Shown piece after piece: positions 49,897 to 58,829 of a stretch of 64,000 bases of DNA. Both the position numbers and the translations under genes were made by a program. The stretch is from Streptomyces avermitilis MA-4680 = NBRC 14893 (GTDB lineage: Bacteria; Actinomycetota; Actinomycetes; Streptomycetales; Streptomycetaceae): NCBI RefSeq assembly GCF_000009765.2, contig NC_003155.5, forward strand, positions 1,426,001-1,490,000. Reading direction: 5' to 3'. How positions within the stretch are numbered: position 1 is the stretch's first letter; every line of letters begins with the position of its first letter. A model generated the notes under the pieces. That model was not told where the DNA came from. It was given only the letters and a program-made list of their open reading frames with translations, and did no database searches.

Positions 49897-50667
49897 CTAG
49901 GACCGACGGCGCGGCTTGCCTCGCTTGCCCGGCTTGGCGCCGCCCCCTCCGCTGCGCGTGCTCTTGCCGGTCGTCTTCCCGGCCGCGGGCTTCCGCCGCG
50001 CCCCGCTCGCGTCGGAGCGCTTGGCCTTCGAAGCCTTCGGCTCCGGCGGGGTCTGGGAACGCCCGCGTGAGCTGTTGGCGGTGCGCCCGCGGACGATGCC
50101 GATGAAGTCCTCCACCAGGTCGGTGGTCTCGTCCTCCCGCCACGAGAGGGCGACGCGCGACTCGGGGGCGTCCGTGACCGTCCGGTAGGTGAGGTCCCTG
50201 CGGTGGTGCAGGCGGGCGAGCGACTGCGGGACGAGGAGCAGTCCGACTCCCGCCGCCACCAGCTCGACGGCGTCCGCCGTCGTGGCGGGGCGCTCGATCG
50301 CGGGCCGACCGGGCAGGTGCTCCCAGTCCAGGGTGTCGTCCAGGGGGTGCAGCACGATGTCATCGGCCAGATCCTCCGCGGACACCTCGTCGACCGCCGC
50401 CACGAGGTGGTCCTTCGGGACCACGACCACCGTCGTCTCGGCGTAGAGGGGGATCGCGCTGAGGTCGGTGCGGTCGGTCGGCAGCCGTACGAACCCGGCG
50501 TCGGCGCCACCGTCACGGAGCAGGTCGGACGCCTCGGCAGCGGGTACCGGGATGAGGGTCAGGGGGATGTCGGGCAGCCGCTCGTTCCAGATCCGCACCC
50601 ACTTGGCCGGTGTCACGCCGGGGACGTATGCGAGCCGGAATGAAGGGGTTACCTCGGAGCCTGTCAC
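49897..50667 (-). CDS. LysR-type substrate-binding-domain protein without HTH, basic C-terminus
   Basis: A 256-residue protein that begins directly with the effector domain of LysR regulators (FRLAYVPGVTPAKWVRIWNERLPDIPLTLIPV, ADAGFVRLPTDR, YAETTVVVVPKDHLVAA, VELVAAGVGLLLVPQSLARLHH). The N-terminal DNA-binding helix-turn-helix is absent. The last ~60 residues are Lys/Arg/Gly/Ser-rich (KASKAKRSDASGARRKPAAGKTTGK-like) and could bind nucleic acid. The start is a GTG. Orthologous arrangements, with a DUF5997 gene divergent from it as here, are common in Streptomyces by my recollection. Confidence 0.83.
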   Translation of the reverse strand: MTGSEVTPSFRLAYVPGVTPAKWVRIWNERLPDIPLTLIPVPAAEASDLLRDGGADAGFVRLPTDRTDLSAIPLYAETTVVVVPKDHLVAAVDEVSAEDLADDIVLHPLDDTLDWEHLPGRPAIERPATTADAVELVAAGVGLLLVPQSLARLHHRRDLTYRTVTDAPESRVALSWREDETTDLVEDFIGIVRGRTANSSRGRSQTPPEPKASKAKRSDASGARRKPAAGKTTGKSTRSGGGGAKPGKRGKPRRRS

Positions 50668-50725
50668 TCCGCCAGGTTACCGGTGCTGGTCAGAGGCGTC
50701 GCACACGCTCGTTACCCTTGACACC

Positions 50726-51133
50726 ATGACGTCGCACCAGACCACCCAGACCATGAAGCCCGCCACCGCGGCGAAGAAGCTGGGTGTGTACCTCGAGGCC
50801 ACCCCCGCCGAGTTCCAGGAGGGTGTCGTCTCGCGCAGCGAGTTGAACGCGCTGCAGGCCGATCCGCCCGAGTGGCTCCAGGAGCTGCGGCGCAACGGCC
50901 CGCACCCCCGGCCGGTGGTCGCGGCGAAGCTGGGCGTCTCCATCGCCGGTCTCGCGCGCGGCGGAGTCACGGACGCGCTCACCACGGAGCAGATCGACGC
51001 CCTGAAGCAGGACCAGCCCGAGTGGCTTCGGAAGGAGCGCGCCACCCAGGCCGAGGTCCGGAAGGAGTCGGCGCGCATCAAGGAGCAGCAGGAGCAGAAG
51101 GCGAAGGACGCGGCGCGGGGCGATCGCCGCTGA
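50726..51133 (+). CDS. DUF5997 family protein
   Basis: A 135-residue soluble protein. MKPATAAKKLGVYLEATPAEF followed by PPEWLQELRRNGPHPRPVVAAKLGVS and EQIDALKQDQPEWLRKERA are hallmarks of DUF5997, a conserved actinobacterial family of unknown function. The C-terminal third is a highly charged helix (Lys/Glu/Gln-rich). The ATG is preceded by a TTACCCT -10-like element and no Shine-Dalgarno. It is divergent from the LysR-effector-domain gene. Confidence 0.85.
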   Translation: MTSHQTTQTMKPATAAKKLGVYLEATPAEFQEGVVSRSELNALQADPPEWLQELRRNGPHPRPVVAAKLGVSIAGLARGGVTDALTTEQIDALKQDQPEWLRKERATQAEVRKESARIKEQQEQKAKDAARGDRR

Positions 51134-51226
51134 CCGCTTCGTTCCCTCTCGGCGACGCGGTTCCCTGAGGCCGGCTTCAGGCGGAGGCCGGCCGGCCCGA
51201 CCGTGCGGCCCATCAGTAGTGCTCAA

Positions 51227-51267
51227 GGTCGCCATGCCGGTGCCGCTGCGGCACCGGCATGGCGACC
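51227..51267. terminator. 19-bp perfect-stem bidirectional terminator
   Basis: Positions 51227-51245 are fully complementary to 51249-51267 with a three-base loop. The hairpin lies between the convergent DUF5997 and aldehyde dehydrogenase genes. Confidence 0.9.
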
Positions 51268-51300
51268 CCGCCCGCGAAGGACCGGCCGTCCCTCGGCGCG

Positions 51301-52626
51301 TCAGACGCTCAGCGGCTTCTCCAGCACCGCCTTGCGGTGACTGAACGTCTCGATCGAGTAGCGGCCGTGGTAGTTGCCCATACCGCTCTCCCCCACGCCG
51401 CCGAACGGCAGGTCGGAGACGGTGAGATGGGCGAGCGGCAGGCCGTAGCCGAGCCCTCCGGAGGACGTCTCGGCGGCGATGCGCTGCCGGGTCGTGCCGG
51501 ACGCGGTGAAGACGTACAGGGCGAGGGGCTTGTCGCGGTCGTTGATGAAGTCGATCGCCTCGTCCAGGCCCGGCACCGTGACGATCGGCAGGATCGGGCC
51601 GAAGATCTCCTCCCGCATCACGGGCGACTCGGGGTCGACGTCGGCGAGGACGGTCGGCGCGATGTACTTGGCCGTACGGTCGCTGCCGCCGCCGGTGACG
51701 ACCCGGCCGGAGTCGAGCAGGCCACTGAGCCGGTCGAAGTGACGTTCGTTGACGATGCGCCCGTACTCGCCGGAGGTCTCCGGTTCGGGGCCGTAGAGCG
51801 ACGAGACGGCGCGGGCGAGCTCCGTCTCCAGGGCGCGGCCGGTCTCCGGGTCGGTCAGGACGTAGTCGGGGGCGACGCAGGTCTGGCCCGCGTTGAGGAA
51901 CTTGCCGCGCGCGAGACGGTCGGCGACGACGGCGAGGTCCGCGTCGCGGTCGACGAACACCGGGGACTTGCCGCCCAGTTCGAGTGTGACCGGGGTCAGG
52001 TGCTCGGCGGCGGCGCGCATCACGATGCGGCCGACCACGCCGTTGCCGGTGTAGAAGATGTGGTCGAAGCGCTCGGCGAGCAGGGCGGTGGTCTCCGGGA
52101 TGCCGCCCTCGACGACGGCGACCGCATCGGTGTCGAGGTACTGCGGCAGCAGACGCGCGAGGACGGCCGAGGTGGCGGGGGCCAGCTCGCTGGGCTTGAC
52201 GACGACCGCGTTGCCCGCGGCCAGCGCGCCGATCATCGGCGTGAGCAGAAGCTGCGCCGGATAGTTCCAGGGAGCGATGACCAGCACGACGCCGAGGGGG
52301 TCGTACTGCGTCCAGGCCGTCGCGTCGTCACCGAGGTGCGGCGGGACCGGGGCGGACTCGGGGCGCAGCCAGGTGCCGAGGTGGGAAAGCGTGTGGTCGA
52401 TCTCGCGGACGGTGAAGTCGATCTCCGTGCGGTAGGCCTCGGTGCTGCTCTTGCCCAGGTCCGCGTGGAGGGCGGCGGCGAGGTCCGCGCCATGTGTCGT
52501 GAGCATCTCGCGCAGTCGGTCCAGCTGGTCCGTGCGCCACTCGACGGGCTTGGTACGGCCGGTGCGGAAAGTGGCGCGCAGCCGGGCCACGGTGTCGGCG
52601 GGCTGCTCGGGGGTGCGGTCGTTCAC
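51301..52626 (-). CDS. Aldehyde dehydrogenase (ALDH3-like)
   Basis: A 441-residue NAD(P)-dependent aldehyde dehydrogenase of the shorter class-3 type. Landmarks: VIAPWNYPAQLLLTP (Asn of the oxyanion hole), LELGGKSPVF (general-base Glu), NAGQTCVAPDYVL (catalytic Cys), EEIFGPILPIV and LPFGGVGESGMGNYHG. It oxidises an unknown, probably aliphatic or aromatic aldehyde. GAGG five bases before the GTG at 52626 sets the start. A MarR gene lies upstream on the same strand, separated by 159 bp of less GC-rich DNA, and may regulate it. Confidence 0.92.
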   Translation of the reverse strand: MNDRTPEQPADTVARLRATFRTGRTKPVEWRTDQLDRLREMLTTHGADLAAALHADLGKSSTEAYRTEIDFTVREIDHTLSHLGTWLRPESAPVPPHLGDDATAWTQYDPLGVVLVIAPWNYPAQLLLTPMIGALAAGNAVVVKPSELAPATSAVLARLLPQYLDTDAVAVVEGGIPETTALLAERFDHIFYTGNGVVGRIVMRAAAEHLTPVTLELGGKSPVFVDRDADLAVVADRLARGKFLNAGQTCVAPDYVLTDPETGRALETELARAVSSLYGPEPETSGEYGRIVNERHFDRLSGLLDSGRVVTGGGSDRTAKYIAPTVLADVDPESPVMREEIFGPILPIVTVPGLDEAIDFINDRDKPLALYVFTASGTTRQRIAAETSSGGLGYGLPLAHLTVSDLPFGGVGESGMGNYHGRYSIETFSHRKAVLEKPLSV

Positions 52627-52785
52627 GATGCCTCGCTGGTCGGAGCACGGGCCCGATGGCCCGTGGAGATGGTCGCGGGCGAGCGGACGGCACCTCGCAC
52701 CGTCGCTCGATGTAAATGCCAACCTTTCAGGTGCCCAAATAAATTCCAGGCACACGTACATCACTTACGGCAATGCGGCGATCAC

Positions 52786-53232
52786 TCAGAGGCCCGATTC
52801 CACGGCCGCCCCGTCGAGCGTGCCCGCCAGCCGGTCCAGCAGGGCCCGCAGCAGTTCGTCGTCGCCGTCGCTGAGCACAGGCCACCGCGCGCGGATCTCG
52901 CGGTCGAGCCGGCGCCAGTACGTCCGGCCGCGCGGGGTGAGGTAGGCGAGGATGCGGCGTCGGTCGAGGGGGTCGACCCGGCGGTGGACGAGGTTCTGGT
53001 CGACGAGGTGGTCGGTCAGCTTGGTCAAGGTCGCGGGCGGCAGGAAGGCCGCTTCGGCGACCGCCGTCATGTGGTGCCCCTCGCCGTCGGAGAGCAGGGC
53101 GAGCACCCGCCAGGCGTCCAGCGAGCAGCCGTCCTCGTCCAGCACCGCCTGGAGGTGGCGCGCGGCCAGTCGCTCGGCCCGCGTGAGCAGCTGCATCAGG
53201 TCATGGGGCCGACGCGGAGGTGGGGTGGGCAT
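52786..53232 (-). CDS. MarR-family transcriptional regulator
   Basis: A 148-residue winged-helix protein: LTRAERLAARHLQAVLDEDG, CSLDAWRVLALLSDGEGHHM, recognition helix PPATLTKLTDHLVDQNLVHR, and the wing RRVDPLDRRRILAYLTPRGRTY. It stands upstream of the aldehyde dehydrogenase gene and is divergent from the AmiC-like gene, so either could be its target. ATG 53232 with GGAG five bases upstream is preferred over two in-frame ATGs just before it. Confidence 0.88.
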   Translation of the reverse strand: MPTPPPRRPHDLMQLLTRAERLAARHLQAVLDEDGCSLDAWRVLALLSDGEGHHMTAVAEAAFLPPATLTKLTDHLVDQNLVHRRVDPLDRRRILAYLTPRGRTYWRRLDREIRARWPVLSDGDDELLRALLDRLAGTLDGAAVESGL

Positions 53233-53315
53233 CCTGCTCCTCATCCTCATGACAGGGTGCGTACATCGTATGAGACGGACTGGAGTTCACCGGGGGGACC
53301 CGAAATCATGACGCC

Positions 53316-54428
53316 ATGTTCCGGCACGATCCCCCTGCGCCCGACTGGTTCACGGTCGACGACTCCGTGCTCCGCGTGGCGCTCGTATTTCCCCTCCAGG
53401 GGTCGGCGGGGATCTTCGGACCGACCTGCGAACTCTGTGCGCGGCTGGCCGCGGAGGAGGTCAACCGGGCGGGCGGGGTGCTCGGCAAGGAGCTGCGGCT
53501 GCTGCCCGTCGACGGCGGCGCGCCGCCGCGCGAGATCGCCGACCGGGTCGCGGCGTTGGTCGACCTGGGCGTCGTGCAGGGCGTCACGGGCTGGCACATC
53601 TCCTCGGTGCGACAGGCGCTGGCGCCGAGGATCGCTCATCGTGTGCCGTACGTCTACACCGCCCTGTACGAGGGCGGTGAGCACACCGCCGGTGTGTTTC
53701 TGACGAGCGAGACCCCGCGCGATCAACTGCGACCCGCCATGCGGCTGTTGGCGCGTGAGCGCGGGGTACGTCGCTGGTTCGTCATCGGCAACGACTATGT
53801 GTGGCCCCGCCGTACCGCGCGGGCGGCGCACTCGTACGCACGCGAGTGCGGCGGGAGCATCGGCGGGGAGGTCTATCTGCCGCTGGGGACCCACGACTTC
53901 GAGCCCGTGCTGCGGCGCATCGAACGGTCGGACGCGGACGCGGTGCTCATGCTGCTGGTCGGCAGTGACGCGGTGCGCTTCAACCGGGCGTTCGCCGCGG
54001 CCGGGCTCGACGGGCGGTGTCTCAGGCTGAGCACGCTGATGGACGAGAACATGCTGCTGGCGAGCGGTCCGGCGGCGACCGCGGACCTCTACAGCACCGC
54101 CGGGTTCTTCGCCTCGCTGGCGAACCAGGACACGCTCGACTTCCACGGCCGGTACGCGGCGCGGTACGGCGTCGAGGCGCCGGCCCTCGGCAGTCTCGGC
54201 GAATCCTGTTACGAGGGAGTGCTGTTGCTGGCCGCGCTCATCGGGCGGGCCGGGACGCTGGAGGTGTCGGCCATCGGAGCGGCGGCGGACACCGTGTCGT
54301 ACGAGGGTCCGCGCGGGCTGCTGCGGCTGCGGGGCGGGCATGTCCGGCAGCGCATCTATCTGGCGCGGGCGGACGGCCTCGACTTCGACGTGGTCGCCGA
54401 ACTCGATCTCCACAGTTCCCGCCCTTGA
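53316..54428 (+). CDS. AmiC-like cytosolic amide/urea-binding protein
   Basis: A 370-residue type I periplasmic-binding-fold protein related to amide/urea receptors (AmiC, UrtA): VALVFPLQGSAGIFGPTCEL, AEEVNRAGGVLGKELRLLPVDGG, WFVIGNDYVWPRRTARAAHSY and GTHDFEPVLRRIERSDADAVLMLLVGSD. Unlike UrtA it has no signal peptide or lipobox, so it should be cytosolic like AmiC, the ligand sensor of Pseudomonas amidase control. No AmiR/ANTAR gene is adjacent. It lies 226 bp upstream of urtABCDE on the same strand and may sense the same ligand. Confidence 0.83.
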   Translation: MFRHDPPAPDWFTVDDSVLRVALVFPLQGSAGIFGPTCELCARLAAEEVNRAGGVLGKELRLLPVDGGAPPREIADRVAALVDLGVVQGVTGWHISSVRQALAPRIAHRVPYVYTALYEGGEHTAGVFLTSETPRDQLRPAMRLLARERGVRRWFVIGNDYVWPRRTARAAHSYARECGGSIGGEVYLPLGTHDFEPVLRRIERSDADAVLMLLVGSDAVRFNRAFAAAGLDGRCLRLSTLMDENMLLASGPAATADLYSTAGFFASLANQDTLDFHGRYAARYGVEAPALGSLGESCYEGVLLLAALIGRAGTLEVSAIGAAADTVSYEGPRGLLRLRGGHVRQRIYLARADGLDFDVVAELDLHSSRP

Positions 54429-54454
54429 CATGCCCGCGCCGCTGCCAAGATACT
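54425..54454 (+). promoter_or_regulatory. Possible promoter upstream of urtA
   Basis: TTGACA at 54425-54430 and GATACT at 54449-54454 are 18 bases apart, in a locally AT-richer gap ahead of urtA. The -35 overlaps the stop codon of the AmiC-like gene. Confidence 0.3.
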
Positions 54455-54654
54455 TCCCACAGAAAGTAACTAGAATGCCTCGGGCGAATTGTGGATTCCG
54501 GTGTCGAATTCCGCCCCAGGCATTTTTTGTTGCCCGGTGAGAGCGGGAAGATACCGCCGGGAAAGTACCGCGAAACACCTCGGAAACAGCGCGACTTGAG
54601 GCTGTGGACCGCGCTTCAGGAGGGCGCCGTCCTCCACTGCCCGAGGGGGTTCTT

Positions 54655-55956
54655 TTGTCCAGCGGTCCCAGCGGTTCCAGCCGTTCCAGCGGTTCCAGCG
54701 GTTCCAGCGGTTCCCGTATTCTCCGACGCCGGTTCATGGCCGGTACGGCCGCGCTCGCGGCCGTCGTCGCACTCTCCGCGTGCGGCGCCAAGACCGACGC
54801 GGGCGGCTCGTCCGACAAGGCCGCCCAGGCGGACGTGAGCGGCGACACGGTCAAGGTCGGTCTGCTCAACTCGCTGTCCGGCACCATGGCGATCAGCGAG
54901 GTGACCGTACGCGACTCGCTGAAGCTGGCGATCGACGAGATCAACGCCTCGGGCGGAGTGCTCGGCAAGAAGATCAAGCCGATCAGCGAGGACGGCGCCT
55001 CCGACTGGCCGACGTTCGCCGAGAAGGCGAGCAAGCTCATCAAGGAGGACCGGGTCGCGGCCACCTTCGGCTGCTGGACCTCCGCGAGCCGCAAGGCCGT
55101 CAAGCCGGTCTTCGAGAAGAACAAGTCGCTGCTGTTCTACCCCGTGCAGTACGAGGGACTGGAGGAGTCCCCGTACATCTTCTACACGGGCGCGACCACC
55201 AACCAACAGATCGTCCCGGCGCTCGACTACCTCAAGAGCCAGGGCAAGAAGAAGATCTACCTGGTCGGCAGCGACTACGTCTTCCCGCGCACCGCCAACA
55301 AGATCATCAAGGCGTACGCGAAGGCCAACGGCATGACGGTGCTGGGCGAGGACTACGCGCCGCTGGGCTCCACCGAGTTCAGCACGATCGCCAACAAGGT
55401 GAAGGCGGCCAAGGCGGACGCGGTCTTCAACACGCTCAACGGCGACTCGAACGTGGCCTTCTTCAAGGAGTACAAGTCGGCCGGCCTGACCGCCAAGAGC
55501 ATGCCGGTCGTCTCGGTGTCGATCGCCGAGGAAGAGGTCAAGTCGATCGGATCGCAGTACCTGGCGGGCCAGTTGACGGCCTGGAACTACTACCAGACCA
55601 CCCCGGGCGCGGCGAACACCAAGTTCGTGAAGGCGTACAAGGCCAAGTACGGCCAGGGCAAGCCGACCAGCGACCCGATGGAGGCCGCGTACACCTCGGT
55701 CTACCTGTGGAAGGCGATGGTCGAGAAGGCGAAGTCCTTCGACCCGGAGAAGGTGAAGGCGGCCTCCGACGGCATCACCTTCGACGCGCCGGAGGGCAAG
55801 GTCACCGTCGACGGGGCCTCGCAGCACATCCGCAAGACGGCCCGCATCGGCAGGATCGGCACCGACGGCCTGATCGAGCAGGTGTGGGACTCCGGGAAGC
55901 CGATCAAGCCGGACCCGTTCCTCAAGGGCTACTCCTGGGCCTCCGGCCTCTCCTGA
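54655..55956 (+). CDS. urtA: Urea ABC transporter substrate-binding lipoprotein UrtA
   Basis: A 433-residue extracytoplasmic urea-binding protein. It starts at TTG 54655 (GAGGGG six bases upstream) with a Ser/Gly repeat, then [20 protein letters not shown], a signal peptide with a twin-Arg character and lipobox LSAC. The mature part has the UrtA features [60 protein letters not shown] and [13 protein letters not shown]. It delivers urea or short amides to UrtBC. A GTG at 54604 is an alternative start. It is the first gene of a tightly packed urtABCDE operon. Confidence 0.92.
   Translation: MSSGPSGSSRSSGSSGSSGSRILRRRFMAGTAALAAVVALSACGAKTDAGGSSDKAAQADVSGDTVKVGLLNSLSGTMAISEVTVRDSLKLAIDEINASGGVLGKKIKPISEDGASDWPTFAEKASKLIKEDRVAATFGCWTSASRKAVKPVFEKNKSLLFYPVQYEGLEESPYIFYTGATTNQQIVPALDYLKSQGKKKIYLVGSDYVFPRTANKIIKAYAKANGMTVLGEDYAPLGSTEFSTIANKVKAAKADAVFNTLNGDSNVAFFKEYKSAGLTAKSMPVVSVSIAEEEVKSIGSQYLAGQLTAWNYYQTTPGAANTKFVKAYKAKYGQGKPTSDPMEAAYTSVYLWKAMVEKAKSFDPEKVKAASDGITFDAPEGKVTVDGASQHIRKTARIGRIGTDGLIEQVWDSGKPIKPDPFLKGYSWASGLS
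54661..54715 (+). repeat. 9-bp tandem repeat (GGTTCCAGC) in the urtA N-terminus
   Basis: About five to six near-perfect copies of GGTTCCAGC encode the Ser-Ser-Gly run before the signal peptide. Copy number could vary by slippage without breaking the frame. Confidence 0.8.
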
Positions 55957-56023
55957 CCGCCCGTCCCGCGGGGACCTCGCCCCGAACGGGGGTCCCCGCG
56001 TCCCGCCTCCCCGGAGCCGCCGT

Positions 56024-56920
56024 ATGACCGTCATCTTCGGTCAGACCTTCACCGGCATCAGCATCGGTGCCGTTCTGCTGCTCATCGCGCTCGGCCTCTC
56101 GCTCACCTTCGGTCAGATGAACGTCATCAACATGGCCCACGGCGAGTTCATCATGGCCGGCGCCTACACCACATACGTCCTGCAGAAGTCCATTTCCAGC
56201 GCCGGATTGTCGCTTCTGGTCGCGCTGCCCGTCGCATTTCTCGTCTCGGGCGCACTCGGGGCGTTGCTGGAATGGCTGCTGATCCGCCGGCTGTATCTGC
56301 GGCCGCTCGACACACTTCTCGTCACCTGGGGCGTCTCCCTGATGCTCCAGCAACTCGCCCGGGACATCTTCGGCGCACCGAATGTGCAGACACGGGCGCC
56401 CGAGCTCCTCACCGGGAACATCACGGTCATCGGCGGTGACGACCCGCTCACCTTCGCCAACAGCCGGCTGTTCATCCTCGGGCTGGCCATCGCCGCGGTG
56501 GTCGCGCTGTCGCTGACGCTGCGGCTGACCCCGCTCGGCCGGCGCATCCGGGCCGTGGTGCAGAACCGGGATCTGGCCGAGGTGTCCGGCATCTCCACCG
56601 GCCGGGTCGATCGCACGGCCTTCTTCATCGGCTCCGGGCTCGCCGGGGTCGCCGGGGTCGCGCTGACGCTGGTCGGTCCGATCGGGCCCACCATGGGCAC
56701 CAACGTGATCATCGACGCCTTCCTGGTGATCGTGGTCGGCGGCATCGGGCAGCTCAAGGGCAGTGTGATCGTCGCCTTCGTGCTCGGCGTGCTCCAGTCG
56801 GTCCTCGAGTACTCGACCACGGTCAGCGTCGCGAAGGTGCTGGTGCTGGTCGCCATCGTCGCTTTCCTCCAGTGGCGGCCCCAGGGGCTGTACACCCTGC
56901 GCACGAGGAGTCTCGTATGA
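56024..56920 (+). CDS. urtB: Urea ABC transporter permease UrtB
   Basis: A 298-residue LivH-type permease with about eight helices. FTGISIGAVLLLIALGLSLTFG and NVINMAHGEFIMAGAYTTYV are the diagnostic N-terminal segments of branched-chain amino acid/urea permeases; YLRPLDTLLVTWGVSLMLQQ and TNVIIDAFLVIVVGGIGQLKG follow. It pairs with UrtC to form the membrane channel. The stop overlaps the urtC start by four bases. Confidence 0.92.
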   Translation: MTVIFGQTFTGISIGAVLLLIALGLSLTFGQMNVINMAHGEFIMAGAYTTYVLQKSISSAGLSLLVALPVAFLVSGALGALLEWLLIRRLYLRPLDTLLVTWGVSLMLQQLARDIFGAPNVQTRAPELLTGNITVIGGDDPLTFANSRLFILGLAIAAVVALSLTLRLTPLGRRIRAVVQNRDLAEVSGISTGRVDRTAFFIGSGLAGVAGVALTLVGPIGPTMGTNVIIDAFLVIVVGGIGQLKGSVIVAFVLGVLQSVLEYSTTVSVAKVLVLVAIVAFLQWRPQGLYTLRTRSLV

Positions 56921-58026
56921 CCGGGTCCCGAACGTCGTTCCTCAAGGGGCGCTCCACCCGGGCGGCGGCCGGCTTCACGGGAGCCGCCGTCGCGCTCTTC
57001 GCCGTCGCCCCGCTCGCCCTCTCCGACTTCCGGCTGGGGCTACTCGCCAAGTACCTGTGCACCGCGATGGTCGCCGTCGGCATCTGCCTGGCCTGGGGCC
57101 GCGGCGGGCTGCTGACGCTCGGGCAGGGGGTGTTCTTCGGGCTCGGCGGCTACGCGATGGCGATGCATCTGAAGATCGTGGACGCCGGGCCCGGCACCAT
57201 TCCCGACTTCATGCAGTTGTACGGCACCGCCACCGAACTGCCCTGGTGGTGGCGACCGTTCGCCAACCCGGTGTTCGCGCTCGCGGCGACCGTGCTGCTG
57301 CCGATGGCCGTCGCCGCCGTCCTCGGTTCGTTCATCTTCCGGCGCCGGGTCAAGGGCGCGTACTTCGCGATCCTCAGCCAGGCACTGGCCGCCGCGTTCG
57401 CGATCTGGCTGGTGGGCCAGCAGGCCACGACCGGTGGCACCAACGGACTCACCGACATCCAGGGCTTCTTCGGCTACGACCTCGACGACCCCGTCAACCA
57501 GCGGATGGTGTACTTCGTCATCGCCGCGGCCCTGCTCCTCCTGATCGCCCTGGCCCGCCAGCTCATCCACAGCCGGTACGGCGAACTCCTGGTCGCCGTA
57601 CGGGACTCGGAGGAGCGCGTGCGCTTCCTCGGGTACAACCCGGCGAACGTGAAGCTCGTCGCGTATGTGGTGGCCGCCGGCATGGCGGGCCTCGCGGGCG
57701 CCCTCTTCGTCCCCGCCGTCGGCATCATCTCCCCCGCGCTGATCGGGATCGTGCCGTCCATCGAGCTGGTCATCGGCGCCGCGGTCGGCGGCCGGGCGAG
57801 CCTGGCCGGCGCGGTGCTCGGGGCGATCGCGGTCGCCTGGGCCAAGACGGCCCTGTCGGAGGAGTTCCCGGCGGCCTGGACGTACTTCCAGGGTCTGCTG
57901 TTCATCGTGGCGCTGGCGTTCCTGCCGGGCGGTCTCGCCTCGCTGGTGGGGATCGCACGGCGGCGCAGGGCCTCACGGGTGTCCGCCGACACGGCGCCCG
58001 TCCTTCCCGTGGGAGAAGCGGCATGA
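56917..58026 (+). CDS. urtC: Urea ABC transporter permease UrtC
   Basis: A 369-residue LivM-type permease with about ten helices: VAVGICLAWGRGGLLTLGQGVFFGLGGYAMAMHL is the conserved region, followed by VKGAYFAILSQALAAAFAIW, ERVRFLGYNPANVKLVAYVVAAGMAGLAGALFVP and SIELVIGAAVGGRASLAGAVLG. The start overlaps urtB (ATGA) and the end overlaps urtD (ATGA), so all are co-translated. It forms the translocation pore with UrtB. Confidence 0.92.
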   Translation: MTGSRTSFLKGRSTRAAAGFTGAAVALFAVAPLALSDFRLGLLAKYLCTAMVAVGICLAWGRGGLLTLGQGVFFGLGGYAMAMHLKIVDAGPGTIPDFMQLYGTATELPWWWRPFANPVFALAATVLLPMAVAAVLGSFIFRRRVKGAYFAILSQALAAAFAIWLVGQQATTGGTNGLTDIQGFFGYDLDDPVNQRMVYFVIAAALLLLIALARQLIHSRYGELLVAVRDSEERVRFLGYNPANVKLVAYVVAAGMAGLAGALFVPAVGIISPALIGIVPSIELVIGAAVGGRASLAGAVLGAIAVAWAKTALSEEFPAAWTYFQGLLFIVALAFLPGGLASLVGIARRRRASRVSADTAPVLPVGEAA

Positions 58027-58829
58027 GTGAGCTGTCGGACCGTGCGGGCCTCCCGGGCCTCGAAATACGGCAACTGCGGGTGTCCTTCGACGGATTCACC
58101 GCCGTGGACGGTGTGGACCTCGACGTCAGGCCGGGTGACCTGCGCTTCCTCATCGGGCCGAACGGTGCGGGCAAGACCACGCTGGTGGACGCGGTCACCG
58201 GCCTGGTGAAGGCGGACGGCTCGGTGCGCTTCGGGGGCGCGGAACTGCTCGGACGGAGCGTGCACCGGATCGCCCGGTCCGGGATCGGGCGTACGTTCCA
58301 GACGGCCACCGTCTTCGAGGAGTTGACGGTGCTCCAGAACCTGGACATCGCGGCGGGCGCGGGCCGGAGCGTGCTGACGATGCTGCGGCGCCGCACGGGT
58401 GTACCGGAGTCCGTCGCGCGGGCCCTGGAGACGGTCGGGCTCACGGAGCTCGCCGACAGCCCGGCCGGGACGCTCGCGCACGGCCAGAAGCAGTGGCTGG
58501 AGATCGGCATGCTGCTCGTGCAGGACGTACGGCTGCTGCTGCTCGACGAGCCGGTGGCCGGGATGAGCCACGACGAACGCCAGTCCACCGGTGAGCTGTT
58601 GGAGCGGATCAGCGAGGAGCGGACCGTGGTCGTCATCGAGCATGACATGGACTTCATGCGGTCCTTCGCGCGCAGCGTGAGCGTGCTGCACGCGGGCAGG
58701 GTGCTGAGCGAGGGGACGGTGGCCGACGTGCAGGCGGACCCCAAGGTGCAGGAGGTGTACCTCGGGCACGCGCCCCAGGAGTCCACCACCGCCGAGCCGG
58801 CCGCGGGCGTGGCCGTACAGGAGGCGTGA
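58023..58829 (+). CDS. urtD: Urea ABC transporter ATP-binding protein UrtD
   Basis: A 268-residue LivG-type ATPase. Walker A is GPNGAGKTT, the Q-loop lies in GRTFQTATVFEELTV, the signature reads LAHGQKQWLEIGMLL rather than LSGGQ, as usual in UrtD, and Walker B is LLLLDEPVAGM, with the H-loop in VVIEHDMDFM. The C-terminal tail (QESTTAEPAAGVAVQEA) is longer than in many homologues. It overlaps urtC by four bases and urtE by one. Confidence 0.93.
   Translation: MSELSDRAGLPGLEIRQLRVSFDGFTAVDGVDLDVRPGDLRFLIGPNGAGKTTLVDAVTGLVKADGSVRFGGAELLGRSVHRIARSGIGRTFQTATVFEELTVLQNLDIAAGAGRSVLTMLRRRTGVPESVARALETVGLTELADSPAGTLAHGQKQWLEIGMLLVQDVRLLLLDEPVAGMSHDERQSTGELLERISEERTVVVIEHDMDFMRSFARSVSVLHAGRVLSEGTVADVQADPKVQEVYLGHAPQESTTAEPAAGVAVQEA

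Noticed and set aside
51259..53703. 814-codon plus-strand frame
   Set aside because: Antisense to aldehyde dehydrogenase and MarR genes, both strongly supported.
53247..55124. 625-codon minus-strand frame
   Set aside because: Antisense to the AmiC-like gene and urtA; no motifs.
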